Below, piece after piece: positions 1-8,570 of a stretch of DNA of 25,224 nucleotides. Location of the stretch: contig SFJH01000028.1 of the NCBI GenBank assembly GCA_004555155.1, forward strand, positions 1 through 25,224, written 5' to 3'. The notes beneath the pieces were generated by a model. It saw nothing but the letters and a program-made list of their open reading frames with translations. It was not told the DNA's origin and searched no databases. The stretch's first letter is position 1; every line of letters starts with the position of its first letter. The translations under genes and the position numbers were made by a program. The stretch is from Clostridiales bacterium (GTDB lineage Bacteria; Bacillota; Clostridia; Christensenellales; Aristaeellaceae).

Positions 1-1
1 G

Positions 2-862
2 GTGCTGTATCTGGAGCCGGTGAACCGCTACACCGTCTCCGCCTCCACGGAGAAGGCCTACAACAGCAGCGCCACCAAATATGTGCATATCGGAGAAAAG
101 GTCTATCTGTCCTGCACCAAGGACGGCTCCCACACCGGCACCGCCGTGGTGACGGGCGTCGCCGAGGCCGGCGGCTCCGGGCAGGACGACGCGTCGTCCT
201 CCGAGGGCTATACGTCCTTTACGCTGGAGGTGACCGGCGGCGATTTCTACATGGGCGAGACCGTGGGCATCTTCCGCGACAGCGGCTTCGATTCCAAGAG
301 CCGCATCGGCCGCGGCACGATCCGCCAGAACGCGGCGATTCCGGTGAAGGGCTCCGGCAGCGTGCTGCGCATGCACGTTTCGGAGGGCGAGACCGTGGAG
401 CGGGGTCAGCTGCTGTTTGAAACGGTGACCGGCACGCTGGACGGCCTGTACGCAGTGGACAGCGACGTCGTCTCCGGCGTGAAGGGGCTGGTGGCCAGCG
501 TGGATACCGCGCCCGGCAGCGCCGTGGAGAAGGGCTCGAAGCTGATCACCGTCTATCCCGAGGGCTCGTTCCAGATCGAGGTGCTGGTGAACGAGCTGGA
601 TCTGAACGACATTCACGAGGGCGACGCCGTGGCCGTGGAATTCGACTGGGACGTGGAGGGGCGGCTGCGCCTGAACGGCACGGTGGCGTCCATCTCCCAT
701 GTCAACGCGGCGTCCGGCGAATCGGGCGCGGCGTCCTCCTCCGGCGCGGAGTACAGCGCCTATATCGATTTTGACGCCGCCGACGAGGTGCGTCTGGGCA
801 TGTCTGTGGTCGTCTACATGGCGGGCGACGCGCCCGCTTTCGCAGAAGGCGCTGCGGAATGA
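2..862 (+). CDS. HlyD/membrane-fusion-type adaptor protein, 5' end cut by window edge
   Basis: The frame is open to the first base and the visible N-terminus looks internal, so this is the C-terminal part (about 286 residues) of a longer protein; the GTG at position 2 is probably not the start. Residues about 110-185 contain two half-motifs typical of a barrel-sandwich (biotinyl/lipoyl-like) domain, GSVLRMHVSEGETVERG and GLVASVDTAPGSAVEKG. A beta-barrel-like segment follows (about 190-275). This layout fits periplasmic adaptor (membrane-fusion) proteins, which link an ABC permease to the outside in MacAB- or HlyBD-type systems. No long coiled-coil separates the two half-motifs in the visible part, unlike the second adaptor at 7224-8558. 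Its stop codon lies in front of the next gene's ribosome binding site, so the genes are probably co-transcribed. The family assignment is fairly secure; the substrate is unknown. Confidence 0.7.
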   Translation: MLYLEPVNRYTVSASTEKAYNSSATKYVHIGEKVYLSCTKDGSHTGTAVVTGVAEAGGSGQDDASSSEGYTSFTLEVTGGDFYMGETVGIFRDSGFDSKSRIGRGTIRQNAAIPVKGSGSVLRMHVSEGETVERGQLLFETVTGTLDGLYAVDSDVVSGVKGLVASVDTAPGSAVEKGSKLITVYPEGSFQIEVLVNELDLNDIHEGDAVAVEFDWDVEGRLRLNGTVASISHVNAASGESGAASSSGAEYSAYIDFDAADEVRLGMSVVVYMAGDAPAFAEGAAE

Positions 863-873
863 AAGGAGATAAG

Positions 874-3126
874 ATGAAGAAATTGCTGTCTGCGCTGCTG
901 TGTGCGGCGCTCATGCTGATTTTGCCGGTGCAGGCGCTGGCGGCCGAGGGCGATGTGCTGCACACCCGCGGCGACGGTACGCTGAGCGAGCGGGAGGGCG
1001 TCTATAACTGCTGCGCACTGGGCGATACCTTTTACATGCTCGCCGACGACGCCATTCTGGCGCAGAAGGCGAACGAATCGGAGCCGCAGCGCTATGCGCT
1101 GACGCTGGACGTGCAGGAGGACTACGATCATTACGCGACGAAATATCTGCTCGGCGACGCGGAGCGGCTGCTGCTTCTGGTGGAGCAGACGGACTACTCC
1201 GGCAGCGTGCAGGTCAAGTCGGCGCAGCTGTACGCGGTGACGCTGGAGGGCGATCAGGCTTCGCTGGAGCTGCTCTGCGAGCCGGACTGGGATCAGCTGC
1301 GGTACGATGACGAGGGATACTATTATTACATCTCCAGCTATCTCAGCCTGGAGAGCGGCATGCTGTTTACCACCTACGACGAGATGGGCGACGCCCTGCT
1401 GATGAGCATGAATTACGCCGACGGCGCGATTTCCCGCATCGACGTGCGCAACGTGCGGCTGATGACCGCCTATCTGGACGGTCAGGCGCTTCTGGAGACG
1501 TTTGATTACACTCAGCCGGATCGCGTGGAATTCCTCGCCCTCGATCTCGCGGACGGGAGCACGGAGCCGGTGGCGGAGATGACCATCGAGGATTACGAAA
1601 CCCCCTCCGGGCTGGCCTGTGACCGGGAGACCGGAGCGATCTACTGCGTGAAGGGCGGCGAGATCCGCCAGATCAGCCTCGCCGACGGCACGCTGGGCGA
1701 GGCGATTGCCGTGATGCCGCTGGAGGTCTACTCTGACCGCAACGCGTGGGTGCTGCCGGGCGGCTGGTACGCCTGCGCGTCCTACGACGGCTATGCGCTG
1801 TGCAGTCTGCATCCTGCGCAGAAGGCGACGAAGCGGCTGAAGATCGAGGACAACACCTATGACGGCAACGTCAGCGACGCCTATTACGCCTTCATCAGCG
1901 CAAACGGGGATACGAACGCCATCCTCTCCCACGAATACAGCGCCGACAGCCTGATCGACAGCATGATGAACCGCGACAGCGATGTGGACGTGTACGTCGT
2001 CAGCACCACCAGCGAGAGCTTCGAGGCGGTGTTCAATCGCGGCTTCATCGCCGGACTGGGCGACGGTCCCGCGACCTCCGATCTGAAGCAGCACCTGAAC
2101 AGCGGCCTGCTGGAGCGGCTGAGCGTCAACGGCGAATTCGCCGTGCTGCCGGTGAGCGGCTATTTCTGGCTGCCCCGGGTCAATACGGTCGCGCTGGAGA
2201 AGCTGGGGCTGACGCTGGAGGACGTGCCGCAGAACTGGCTTGACTTCATGGATTTCCTGTTCGATCTGCAGGCACGGATGCCCGAGGACGGTTCCGTGTC
2301 CCTGTTCGATCCCTATACCTGCGTGTCCTATGCGCGCAGCGAGCTGTTCAGCCAGATCTTCTCCACCTATCAGAGCGTGCTGACGCAGGACGCCCAGGCG
2401 GTGCGGTCAGACGTGATGGTGGAGATTCTGGAGAAGCTGGATCGGCTGGACTTCGCCGCGCTGGGCCAGCCCAGCGACGAGGAGGTCGAGCGGGAGGACT
2501 ACAATCCGCGCTACGACGAGGACAGCATTCTGCTCAACCTCAACACCGGCGTGGGCGCGGGAGAGCTGGTGCAGGAGAACGCCGTGCCGCTGGTGATGGC
2601 GCTCGCGCCGGACGTGCCTGCGAGCATGCCGCTGGACGGCAGCGTGGCGTTCATCAACCCGTACAGCGAAAACATCGAGGGCGCGCGGGCGTACATGGAG
2701 CTGCTGTGCGAGCGGATGAGCGACAGCATGCGCTGCATTCTCCGGGACGATTGCACCGAGCCGGTGCGCAATCCCTATTATGAGGAAACCATGAAATCCA
2801 TGGAGGGGTATCTGGACGAGATCCGGCAGCAGCTGGACGAGGCCGAGCCCGCCGACCGTCAGGAGCTGGAGGAGCGGCTGAAGTACGCGCAGGAGGATCT
2901 GGAGCGCGCCCGCAATGACGTGTGGATGATCAGCACCGAGGACATCGCCTGGCTGCAGGCACATGTGGATCAGCTGGTGCTGCAGACCCCGAACTGGCTG
3001 TACAGCGAAGACAACGGCGAGGTCTACGAGCTGGTGCAGCAGTACTGCCAGGGCGCGATCGACGCGAGACGCCTGATGAAGGCCATCGACGGCAAGGTGC
3101 GCATGATGCTGCTGGAGGGCAACTGA
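874..3126 (+). CDS. Secreted beta-propeller / solute-binding protein fusion (paralogue 1)
   Basis: The predicted protein has 750 residues. I chose ATG 874 because AAAGGAGAT (862-870) sits just upstream and the protein then opens with a signal peptide (MKKLLSALLCAALMLILPVQ, cleavage after ALA at about residue 24). An in-frame ATG at 859 is less likely. Residues about 41-315 read as repeated beta strands with propeller-like turns (GLACDRETGAIYCVKGG, ISLADGTLGEA). Residues about 320-750 resemble an extracellular solute-binding protein of a carbohydrate-type ABC importer (LIDSMMNRDSDVDVYVV, VPQNWLDFMDFLFDL, VAFINPYSENIEGARAYMELL). A charged, heptad-like stretch at about 640-690 suggests an inserted coiled coil. 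No lipobox cysteine is seen, so it is probably released or held by partners. It lies just before a paralogue and two importer permeases. The binding role is inferred from the fold; the ligand is unknown. Confidence 0.7.
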   Translation: MKKLLSALLCAALMLILPVQALAAEGDVLHTRGDGTLSEREGVYNCCALGDTFYMLADDAILAQKANESEPQRYALTLDVQEDYDHYATKYLLGDAERLLLLVEQTDYSGSVQVKSAQLYAVTLEGDQASLELLCEPDWDQLRYDDEGYYYYISSYLSLESGMLFTTYDEMGDALLMSMNYADGAISRIDVRNVRLMTAYLDGQALLETFDYTQPDRVEFLALDLADGSTEPVAEMTIEDYETPSGLACDRETGAIYCVKGGEIRQISLADGTLGEAIAVMPLEVYSDRNAWVLPGGWYACASYDGYALCSLHPAQKATKRLKIEDNTYDGNVSDAYYAFISANGDTNAILSHEYSADSLIDSMMNRDSDVDVYVVSTTSESFEAVFNRGFIAGLGDGPATSDLKQHLNSGLLERLSVNGEFAVLPVSGYFWLPRVNTVALEKLGLTLEDVPQNWLDFMDFLFDLQARMPEDGSVSLFDPYTCVSYARSELFSQIFSTYQSVLTQDAQAVRSDVMVEILEKLDRLDFAALGQPSDEEVEREDYNPRYDEDSILLNLNTGVGAGELVQENAVPLVMALAPDVPASMPLDGSVAFINPYSENIEGARAYMELLCERMSDSMRCILRDDCTEPVRNPYYEETMKSMEGYLDEIRQQLDEAEPADRQELEERLKYAQEDLERARNDVWMISTEDIAWLQAHVDQLVLQTPNWLYSEDNGEVYELVQQYCQGAIDARRLMKAIDGKVRMMLLEGN

Positions 3127-3155
3127 CTTTCCGAAAGACGATGGAGGAAGAAACG

Positions 3156-5396
3156 GTGAAGAGGTGGATTTGCGCGCTCTGTGCGCTGGCGCTGACGGCG
3201 CTCTCCCTGACCGCGTTCGCGGTGGAGGGCGACGCGATGCTGTGCACGGAGGAGAATACCTATATTCAGAGGATGTTCGCCGCAGACGATCTGCTCTATA
3301 TGGACAGCTATGACGCGCTGCTGGTTTATGCGCCCGGGGACGCCGAGCCCTCGCGCTTTGAATGGCAATGTGATTACGGCGACTTCTCTCCGGAGGACGC
3401 CTCGCTGTCCAGCGGGAACTACGAGCTGCTGGAGGGCGACGGCGGGCTGTGGCGCATCGATCATCTGATGCGCTATTATGAGGAGGGCTCGCGGCTGGAG
3501 AAAACGCTTCTGAGCCGCGTGGCGCTGGAGGACGGCGCGGCGACGCTGTGCGATACCCGGGAGATCCCCTGGACCGACGCGCTGATCGACCGCTATGACA
3601 ATAATGAATATCCCATGAGCCTGGAGAGCTGCTGCATCCGGAACGGGCGGCTGTACGCCGGGAGCTATACCTGGACGATGACGGTTCTGGATCTGGAGAC
3701 CGGCGAAGCGGAGCAGACATACGGCGAGAATGTCGAGCTGTTCATGCCCTATGCCGGAGATACATTGCTGCTGGCCGGGCGGGATTACGGCGCGGAGGGC
3801 GTGGCGCTGCACGTGTTCGATCCCGCAGACAGCAGCATTGAGCCCCTTGTGACGGTGCAGCTTTCGGATGCGCGCGGACTGGCCGCCGATCCGGCGTCCG
3901 GCAGGGTGTACGCGCTGTCCGGCGGCGATGTGTGCGAGGTGGATCTGACCACGGGTCAGCTGGGCGAGCCGCTGGCGGACGTGCCGATGACGTCGAACGG
4001 CGGCTGCGGATGGATGCTGGCCGGGCGCTACTATGCGGTGAAATGTGATGGCGGCGTGGTGGTGCGCGACCTGATGGCTGAGGATCGCCCGACGCGCAGG
4101 CTGAAGATCGTCGATTCCAGCTGGACAGACGGTCTGGACGACGCCTATTTCGCGTTCAGCAGCGTCCACGGCGATGTGGCCGTGTCCGTCACGCGGGACT
4201 ATCAGGGCAATCTGATCGAGGACATGATGAACCGCAGCGACGAGGTGGATGTGTTCATTCTGTATACGTCGCTGCCCGAGTACGACGCGCTGCTCGAGCG
4301 AGGCTTTCTGGCGGAGCTGAACAGCCCGGCGCTGGAGGAGAAGCTGGCGAACGTCTATCCCGGGGTGAAGGAGCGCCTGACGCGAAACGGCGAGCTGGTG
4401 GCGATGCCGGTGAACTGCTACTACTGGCCCATGTCGATCCATCGGACTGCGGCGGAGCGGCTGGGGCTGAACGCGGAGGACGTGCCGGAAAACTGGTCGG
4501 ATTTTCTGGATTTCCTGATCGATACGCTGCCCGGCATGATGGCGCAGTCCGAGGATGTGCGCCTGACCTGGGACGGCATGACCGCCGGGAGCGTCCGGAT
4601 GCAGCTGCTGATGATGATTCTGAGCGATTATCAGAGCTATCTCAGCGTGGAGACGAACGTGTCCGGCTACGACACGCCGATGCTGTGCGAGCTATTGCAG
4701 AAGCTGAACCGCGTGGACTTTGAGGCGATGGGCGTTCCGGCCGATCCCGAGGAGGACGCTGCCAGCAGCACGGTGGTCTATACCAGTGGGAACGATGAGC
4801 TGCTGCTGGGCATGGGCATGGGCGCGTCCTTTGGAAATTTCACGGAGGATGCGCGGCCGCTGGTGATGTCCATGGACGCGGACAGCCCGTCGGTCATGGG
4901 GCTGGAGATGTATGTTGCGGTGATCAATCCCTTCTCGGACGAGGTGGAGCTGGCGCGGGAGTTTCTGGAGACGCTGTCGGAGAAGCTGCCGCAGACGGTG
5001 ATGTACAATCTGGATCCCAATCTGAACGATCCCGTCCGCGATCCCAATTCCGACGAATACCTGAAGAACATCGACGAGTACCTCGCGGAAGTCCAAAAGC
5101 GGCTTGACGAGGCGGCGGACGCCGACCGGCAGGCGCTGGAGGAGGAGCTGAAGGACGCGGAGGAGATGGCCGCCGACGCGGAAAGGTATGCCTGGAAAAT
5201 CAGCCAGGCGCAGATCGACTGGTTCCGTGCCCACGATGACTGCGTGATCGCTCAGCCGGTGAACTGGATGTACCGGGATTCCAGCGGCGAGGCCTACGAG
5301 CTGATGCAGCAGTTCATCGATCGGCAGATCGACGCAAAACAGTTCCTGAAGGCCATTGACAAGAAATACCGCATGATGGAAATGGAAGGCTATTGA
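3156..5396 (+). CDS. Secreted beta-propeller / solute-binding protein fusion (paralogue 2)
   Basis: The predicted protein has 746 residues and is paralogous to the preceding gene along its whole length. I chose GTG 3156 because GGAGGAAG (3143-3150) lies at good spacing and the product starts directly with a signal peptide (MKRWICALCALALTALSLTA, cleavage near residue 22). The ATG at 3141 has no upstream ribosome binding site. The propeller-like half is about 35-310 (GLAADPASGRVYALSGG). The solute-binding half is about 318-746 (LIEDMMNRSDEVDVFIL, VPENWSDFLDFLIDT, VAVINPFSDEVELAREFLETL). The coiled-coil-like insert is about 632-680. The ends of both paralogues match closely (for example LKAIDKKYRMM versus MKAIDGKVRMM). 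Two binding proteins for one permease pair could widen ligand range or act as a heterodimer; this is inference. Confidence 0.7.
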   Translation: MKRWICALCALALTALSLTAFAVEGDAMLCTEENTYIQRMFAADDLLYMDSYDALLVYAPGDAEPSRFEWQCDYGDFSPEDASLSSGNYELLEGDGGLWRIDHLMRYYEEGSRLEKTLLSRVALEDGAATLCDTREIPWTDALIDRYDNNEYPMSLESCCIRNGRLYAGSYTWTMTVLDLETGEAEQTYGENVELFMPYAGDTLLLAGRDYGAEGVALHVFDPADSSIEPLVTVQLSDARGLAADPASGRVYALSGGDVCEVDLTTGQLGEPLADVPMTSNGGCGWMLAGRYYAVKCDGGVVVRDLMAEDRPTRRLKIVDSSWTDGLDDAYFAFSSVHGDVAVSVTRDYQGNLIEDMMNRSDEVDVFILYTSLPEYDALLERGFLAELNSPALEEKLANVYPGVKERLTRNGELVAMPVNCYYWPMSIHRTAAERLGLNAEDVPENWSDFLDFLIDTLPGMMAQSEDVRLTWDGMTAGSVRMQLLMMILSDYQSYLSVETNVSGYDTPMLCELLQKLNRVDFEAMGVPADPEEDAASSTVVYTSGNDELLLGMGMGASFGNFTEDARPLVMSMDADSPSVMGLEMYVAVINPFSDEVELAREFLETLSEKLPQTVMYNLDPNLNDPVRDPNSDEYLKNIDEYLAEVQKRLDEAADADRQALEEELKDAEEMAADAERYAWKISQAQIDWFRAHDDCVIAQPVNWMYRDSSGEAYELMQQFIDRQIDAKQFLKAIDKKYRMMEMEGY

Positions 5397-5422
5397 TCCC
5401 GCCGCAGAGGCGAATGGATTCT

Positions 5423-5456
5423 CCGATCCGCCGCGAAGCGTTTCGCGGCGGATCGG
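5423..5456 (+). repeat. Perfect 15-bp intergenic hairpin
   Basis: Arms 5423-5437 and 5442-5456 are exact reverse complements (CCGATCCGCCGCGAA) around the four-base loop GCGT. There is no T-run after it, so it is not a standard terminator. It fills most of the 76-base gap between the second binding-protein gene and the first permease gene, just before that gene's ribosome binding site. Such stems between binding-protein and permease genes can stabilise the upstream mRNA or lower read-through. Confidence 0.75.
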
Positions 5457-5472
5457 TTCGGGGAGGACGGGC

Positions 5473-6327
5473 GTGTTTACCAAGAAGAAATCGGTCTGGC
5501 TGTTTCTGCTGCCGGGACTGGCGGGACTGCTGCTGTTTTACGTCATACCCTTTGTGGGCGGAATCTGGTACAGCCTGACGGACGGCACCTATAAAAACAG
5601 CTTTGTGGGGCTGCAAAACTACATCAATATCTGGCAAAACCAGATGTTTCTGCTGGGGCTGAGGAACACGCTGCTCCTGTCGCTGATCTGCGCGCCCACG
5701 GTGTGGGTGCTGTCGTTTGTGATCGCGTCGCTGCTCAACCGGCTCCGGCCGGGCGGCGCCTTTTTCCGCAACAGCATACTGATGCCCTATCTGATGCCCT
5801 CGTCGGCCATGCTGCTGATCTGGCTGCTGGTCTTCGATTACGGCGGCGTGGTGAACCGGCTGATGGCGGCCTTCGGCGCGGAGCGCGTGATCTGGCTGGA
5901 GGGGGCGCAGCTGCGCCTGCCCATCGTGCTGCTGTTCATCTGGAAGAACCTGGGCTTCGCGGTGGTCATCTTTCTGGCGGCGCTGCAGGCGATTCCGGAG
6001 CCGCTGTATGAGTATGCGCGGCTGGAGGGCGCGGGCTTCTTCCGGCAGACCTTCGGCATCACGCTGCCGATGATCATCCCTTCGGCGTTTCTGATCGTGA
6101 TTCTGGAGTGGATCAACGCCTTCAAGATCTTCAAGGAGGTCTACTTCATCGGCGGCGCGTATCCCGACGAGGCGGTCTATACCCTGCAGAACTATATGAA
6201 CAACATGTATGGCAAGCTCAATTATCAAAACGTAACGACGGCGGCGTACAGCTTTGCGCTGATCGTGTTCGCGCTGTTCGGCGCGCTGTTTCTGCTTCAG
6301 CGCGCGCTGCAGCGCCGGTTCAGCTGA
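5473..6327 (+). CDS. ABC importer permease, MalF/UgpA type
   Basis: The predicted protein has 284 residues, a normal length for the sugar-importer permease family (binding-protein-dependent transport inner-membrane component). The start is GTG 5473 with GGGAGGA at 5461-5467. It shows an N-terminal helix typical of the family (VWLFLLPGLAGLLLFYVIPF, about residues 8-27), about six membrane helices in all, and the cytoplasmic EAA loop (EYARLEGAGFFRQTFGITLP) that docks on the ATPase. It pairs with the next gene to form the heterodimeric channel. It follows two binding-protein fusions, which supports an importer. No ATPase gene is adjacent, so an ATPase encoded elsewhere is presumably used. The substrate cannot be read from the sequence. 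Confidence 0.9.
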   Translation: MFTKKKSVWLFLLPGLAGLLLFYVIPFVGGIWYSLTDGTYKNSFVGLQNYINIWQNQMFLLGLRNTLLLSLICAPTVWVLSFVIASLLNRLRPGGAFFRNSILMPYLMPSSAMLLIWLLVFDYGGVVNRLMAAFGAERVIWLEGAQLRLPIVLLFIWKNLGFAVVIFLAALQAIPEPLYEYARLEGAGFFRQTFGITLPMIIPSAFLIVILEWINAFKIFKEVYFIGGAYPDEAVYTLQNYMNNMYGKLNYQNVTTAAYSFALIVFALFGALFLLQRALQRRFS

Positions 6328-6339
6328 GGAGGGCGGACG

Positions 6340-7212
6340 ATGAAGAAAAGACACTCCCGCCCTCTGGGCGGGCGGCATCTGTGCTCGAGAGCGATGCTGA
6401 TGGCGCTGGCGGCGCTGATGCTCGCGCCGATTGCGGTGACGTTTCTGTACTCCTTCTTTTCGCCTGCGGAGATCAAGGCGTACATGGAAACCCGGGGCAG
6501 CTACGACGCGGAGGCCTGGATGGACGTCAAGCTGTCGCCGATGATGTTCTCGCTGAGTCAGTATTATGAGATCCTGATCCGCGACACGACGATTCTGAAG
6601 ATGTTCGTCAATTCGGTGTTTTACACGGTGATGATCCTGATCGGGCAGGCAGCGGTGATTCCCATGATGGGCTACGCGCTGAGCCGGTTCAATTTCCGAG
6701 GGAGAGACGCGCTGTTCTTCGGCATTCTGATGCTGATGCTGCTGCCGTTTCAGGTCACGATGGTGCCTAACGTGCTGACGCTCAGACAGCTGGGCTTGCT
6801 CAATACGGTGTGGGCGGTGATTCTGCCGATGTGGTTTTCACCGTTTTATATCTTCCTGCTCAGGCAGTTCATGGTGGGCCTGCCCAACGAACTGCTGGAG
6901 GCGGCGCAGATGGACGGCGCGGGCACGGTGCGGTGCTATTTCCACATCGTGCTGCCGGTCTGCCGTCCGGTGATCGGCGCAGCGGTGGCGCTGTCGTTCG
7001 CGGACTGCTGGAATCTGGTGGAGCAGCCGATGACCTACCTGAGCCAGCGAACCGATCTTCAGCCGCTTTCGGTGATGTTCAATCAGCTGGTCAGCGAAAG
7101 CTCGGGCATCGAGTTCGCGGGCGCGGCGCTGTACATTCTGCCGGCGCTGTTCGTGTATCTGTATTTCCTGAAGGATATCCTCACCGGCGTCCAGCTGACC
7201 GAGTTGAAGTAG
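6340..7212 (+). CDS. ABC importer permease, MalG/UgpE type
   Basis: The predicted protein has 290 residues and is the partner of the preceding permease. The start ATG lies 12 bases after the upstream stop, with GAGGAGGG between them, so translation is likely coupled. It shows a signal-anchor helix (about 18-40), several further helices and an EAA loop (LEAAQMDGAGTVRCYFHIVLP, close to the family consensus). The first extracytoplasmic loop is longer than in MalG, with a charged segment at about 44-65 (AEIKAYMETRGSYDAEAW); similar loops occur in permeases of the lacG/araQ group. It belongs to carbohydrate-type importers in family terms. Whether this system moves sugars is open, given the exporter-type neighbours. 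Confidence 0.9.
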   Translation: MKKRHSRPLGGRHLCSRAMLMALAALMLAPIAVTFLYSFFSPAEIKAYMETRGSYDAEAWMDVKLSPMMFSLSQYYEILIRDTTILKMFVNSVFYTVMILIGQAAVIPMMGYALSRFNFRGRDALFFGILMLMLLPFQVTMVPNVLTLRQLGLLNTVWAVILPMWFSPFYIFLLRQFMVGLPNELLEAAQMDGAGTVRCYFHIVLPVCRPVIGAAVALSFADCWNLVEQPMTYLSQRTDLQPLSVMFNQLVSESSGIEFAGAALYILPALFVYLYFLKDILTGVQLTELK

Positions 7213-7223
7213 AGGTGGAACAG

Positions 7224-8558
7224 ATGAATCTGAAAAAATTCGCGCTTCGGGGGCTGGCGGTGCTGGCGGTTTTCGTGGCGCTGTGCATGTTCTTCTCCGG
7301 CACCATCAAGACCATTACCACGGCCAAGATCAAAATTACCCGTGCCAAGACCGGCCGTCTGGAGGAAAAGACCGAGCTCAGCGGCAAGCTCGCCTTTCCG
7401 GAGGTGGATCACGTCCGCTATGCGCTGGAAGCGGGGCAGTCGCTCACCATCAGCCGGGTCAATACCCGCCCCGGATACACCGTGAAGGAGGGCGACGTCA
7501 TCATCGAGGCCGCCGTGTCCGGCTATGACGGCGCGATGGCGCAATACCAGGCCGCCTACGACGACGCGCTGGATCAGCTGCTGCTTCTGGAGAGCAAGAA
7601 CGCGAATCTCCGCCTGCGCCGCAGCGACGAGGAGTACGCCAACGCCTTCTTTGCCCTTCGAGATGCGAGAAAGGCGGCGGCGGCAGCCAAGATGGCGATG
7701 GATTCCCTGCTGAACCGCGAGCGGCTCGCGCTGCCCGAAACGGGCGCGCCGGAGGGCGCCAGCGACGCGCTGATCGCCGCAATCGCCGCCTGGCGCGATG
7801 CGGTCGCCGCGGAAGCATCGGCGCAGACGGCGATGGACGGCGCGTCCCGGTACGTGCCTGACGATGCGACGTGGGCCTACATCAGCGACAGGAGGAGCCT
7901 TCAGGAGAAGATGGACGATGCGGAGCAGAAGATGGCGGCGCTGAGCGAGCTCAACAGCAGCGTCTCCGCGATCTGCGCGCCCCACGACGGCTATATCGCC
8001 GAGGTGCCGGTAAAGGAGGGCGACGCCTACGACGGCCTCGCCGACCTGTTCACCCTGACGAAGCCGGATGCGCTGCCGGTGCTGCGCGCCGATCTGTCCA
8101 AGGTGACCCGCACCGTCTCCGAGGGCGCGGCGGTGACGCTGAGCACCGATCGCGGCGAAATGGAAACGAAGGTGCTGTCCACGGGCATCGACGAGGAGGG
8201 CAGAAAGTACGCCGACGTTGCGCTGACCGGGGAAATCGTCTCGGCGATGGGCAGCGTCTATTCCATGACGATGGAGGAAACGCCCCTGTCGCTGGTGAAC
8301 CGCGCGGCGCAGTCCACCTCGCTGCTGACGGCCAGCGCCGTCCACGGCACCGGCGACGACCGGTACATCTACACGGTGGACAGGGTGTATTCCAGCTTTG
8401 GCAACACCAAGATGACCGTGCACAAGATGACGGTCACGGTGCTGGCCGAGGCGGGCGGCCTGGTTTCCATTCAGGAGGAGCTCGGGTACTATGACGTCGC
8501 CTACATGGAGGATCGTCCCATCAGCGACGGCGATACGGTGATGGAATACATCGATTGA
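7224..8558 (+). CDS. HlyD/MacA-type membrane-fusion adaptor protein
   Basis: The predicted protein has 444 residues. ATG 7224 was chosen because AGAGGTGGA (7211-7219) precedes it and the product starts with a single anchor helix (FALRGLAVLAVFVALCMFFS, about 6-26). The first half of a barrel-sandwich domain is about 65-100 (TRPGYTVKEGDVIIEAAV). An alanine/charge-rich coiled-coil hairpin of roughly 145 residues (about 103-248) follows. The second half-motif is about 247-280 (ICAPHDGYIAEVPVKEGDAYDG), and beta-barrel-like segments run to the C-terminus. This is the canonical order for periplasmic adaptor proteins of MacAB-like ABC systems. In a Gram-positive cell such proteins act on the outer face of the membrane. 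It sits between an importer permease pair and a MacB-like protein, which is unusual company. Confidence 0.8.
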   Translation: MNLKKFALRGLAVLAVFVALCMFFSGTIKTITTAKIKITRAKTGRLEEKTELSGKLAFPEVDHVRYALEAGQSLTISRVNTRPGYTVKEGDVIIEAAVSGYDGAMAQYQAAYDDALDQLLLLESKNANLRLRRSDEEYANAFFALRDARKAAAAAKMAMDSLLNRERLALPETGAPEGASDALIAAIAAWRDAVAAEASAQTAMDGASRYVPDDATWAYISDRRSLQEKMDDAEQKMAALSELNSSVSAICAPHDGYIAEVPVKEGDAYDGLADLFTLTKPDALPVLRADLSKVTRTVSEGAAVTLSTDRGEMETKVLSTGIDEEGRKYADVALTGEIVSAMGSVYSMTMEETPLSLVNRAAQSTSLLTASAVHGTGDDRYIYTVDRVYSSFGNTKMTVHKMTVTVLAEAGGLVSIQEELGYYDVAYMEDRPISDGDTVMEYID

Positions 8559-8570
8559 CGGGAGGCGGCC

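Noticed and set aside
859..876. ATG 859 as start of the first propeller/binding-protein gene
   Set aside because: The AAAGGAGAT site lies after that ATG and in front of ATG 874, and the signal peptide begins at 874.
3141..3158. ATG 3141 as start of the second propeller/binding-protein gene
   Set aside because: It has no upstream ribosome binding site, while its own codons form the GGAGGAAG that serves GTG 3156.
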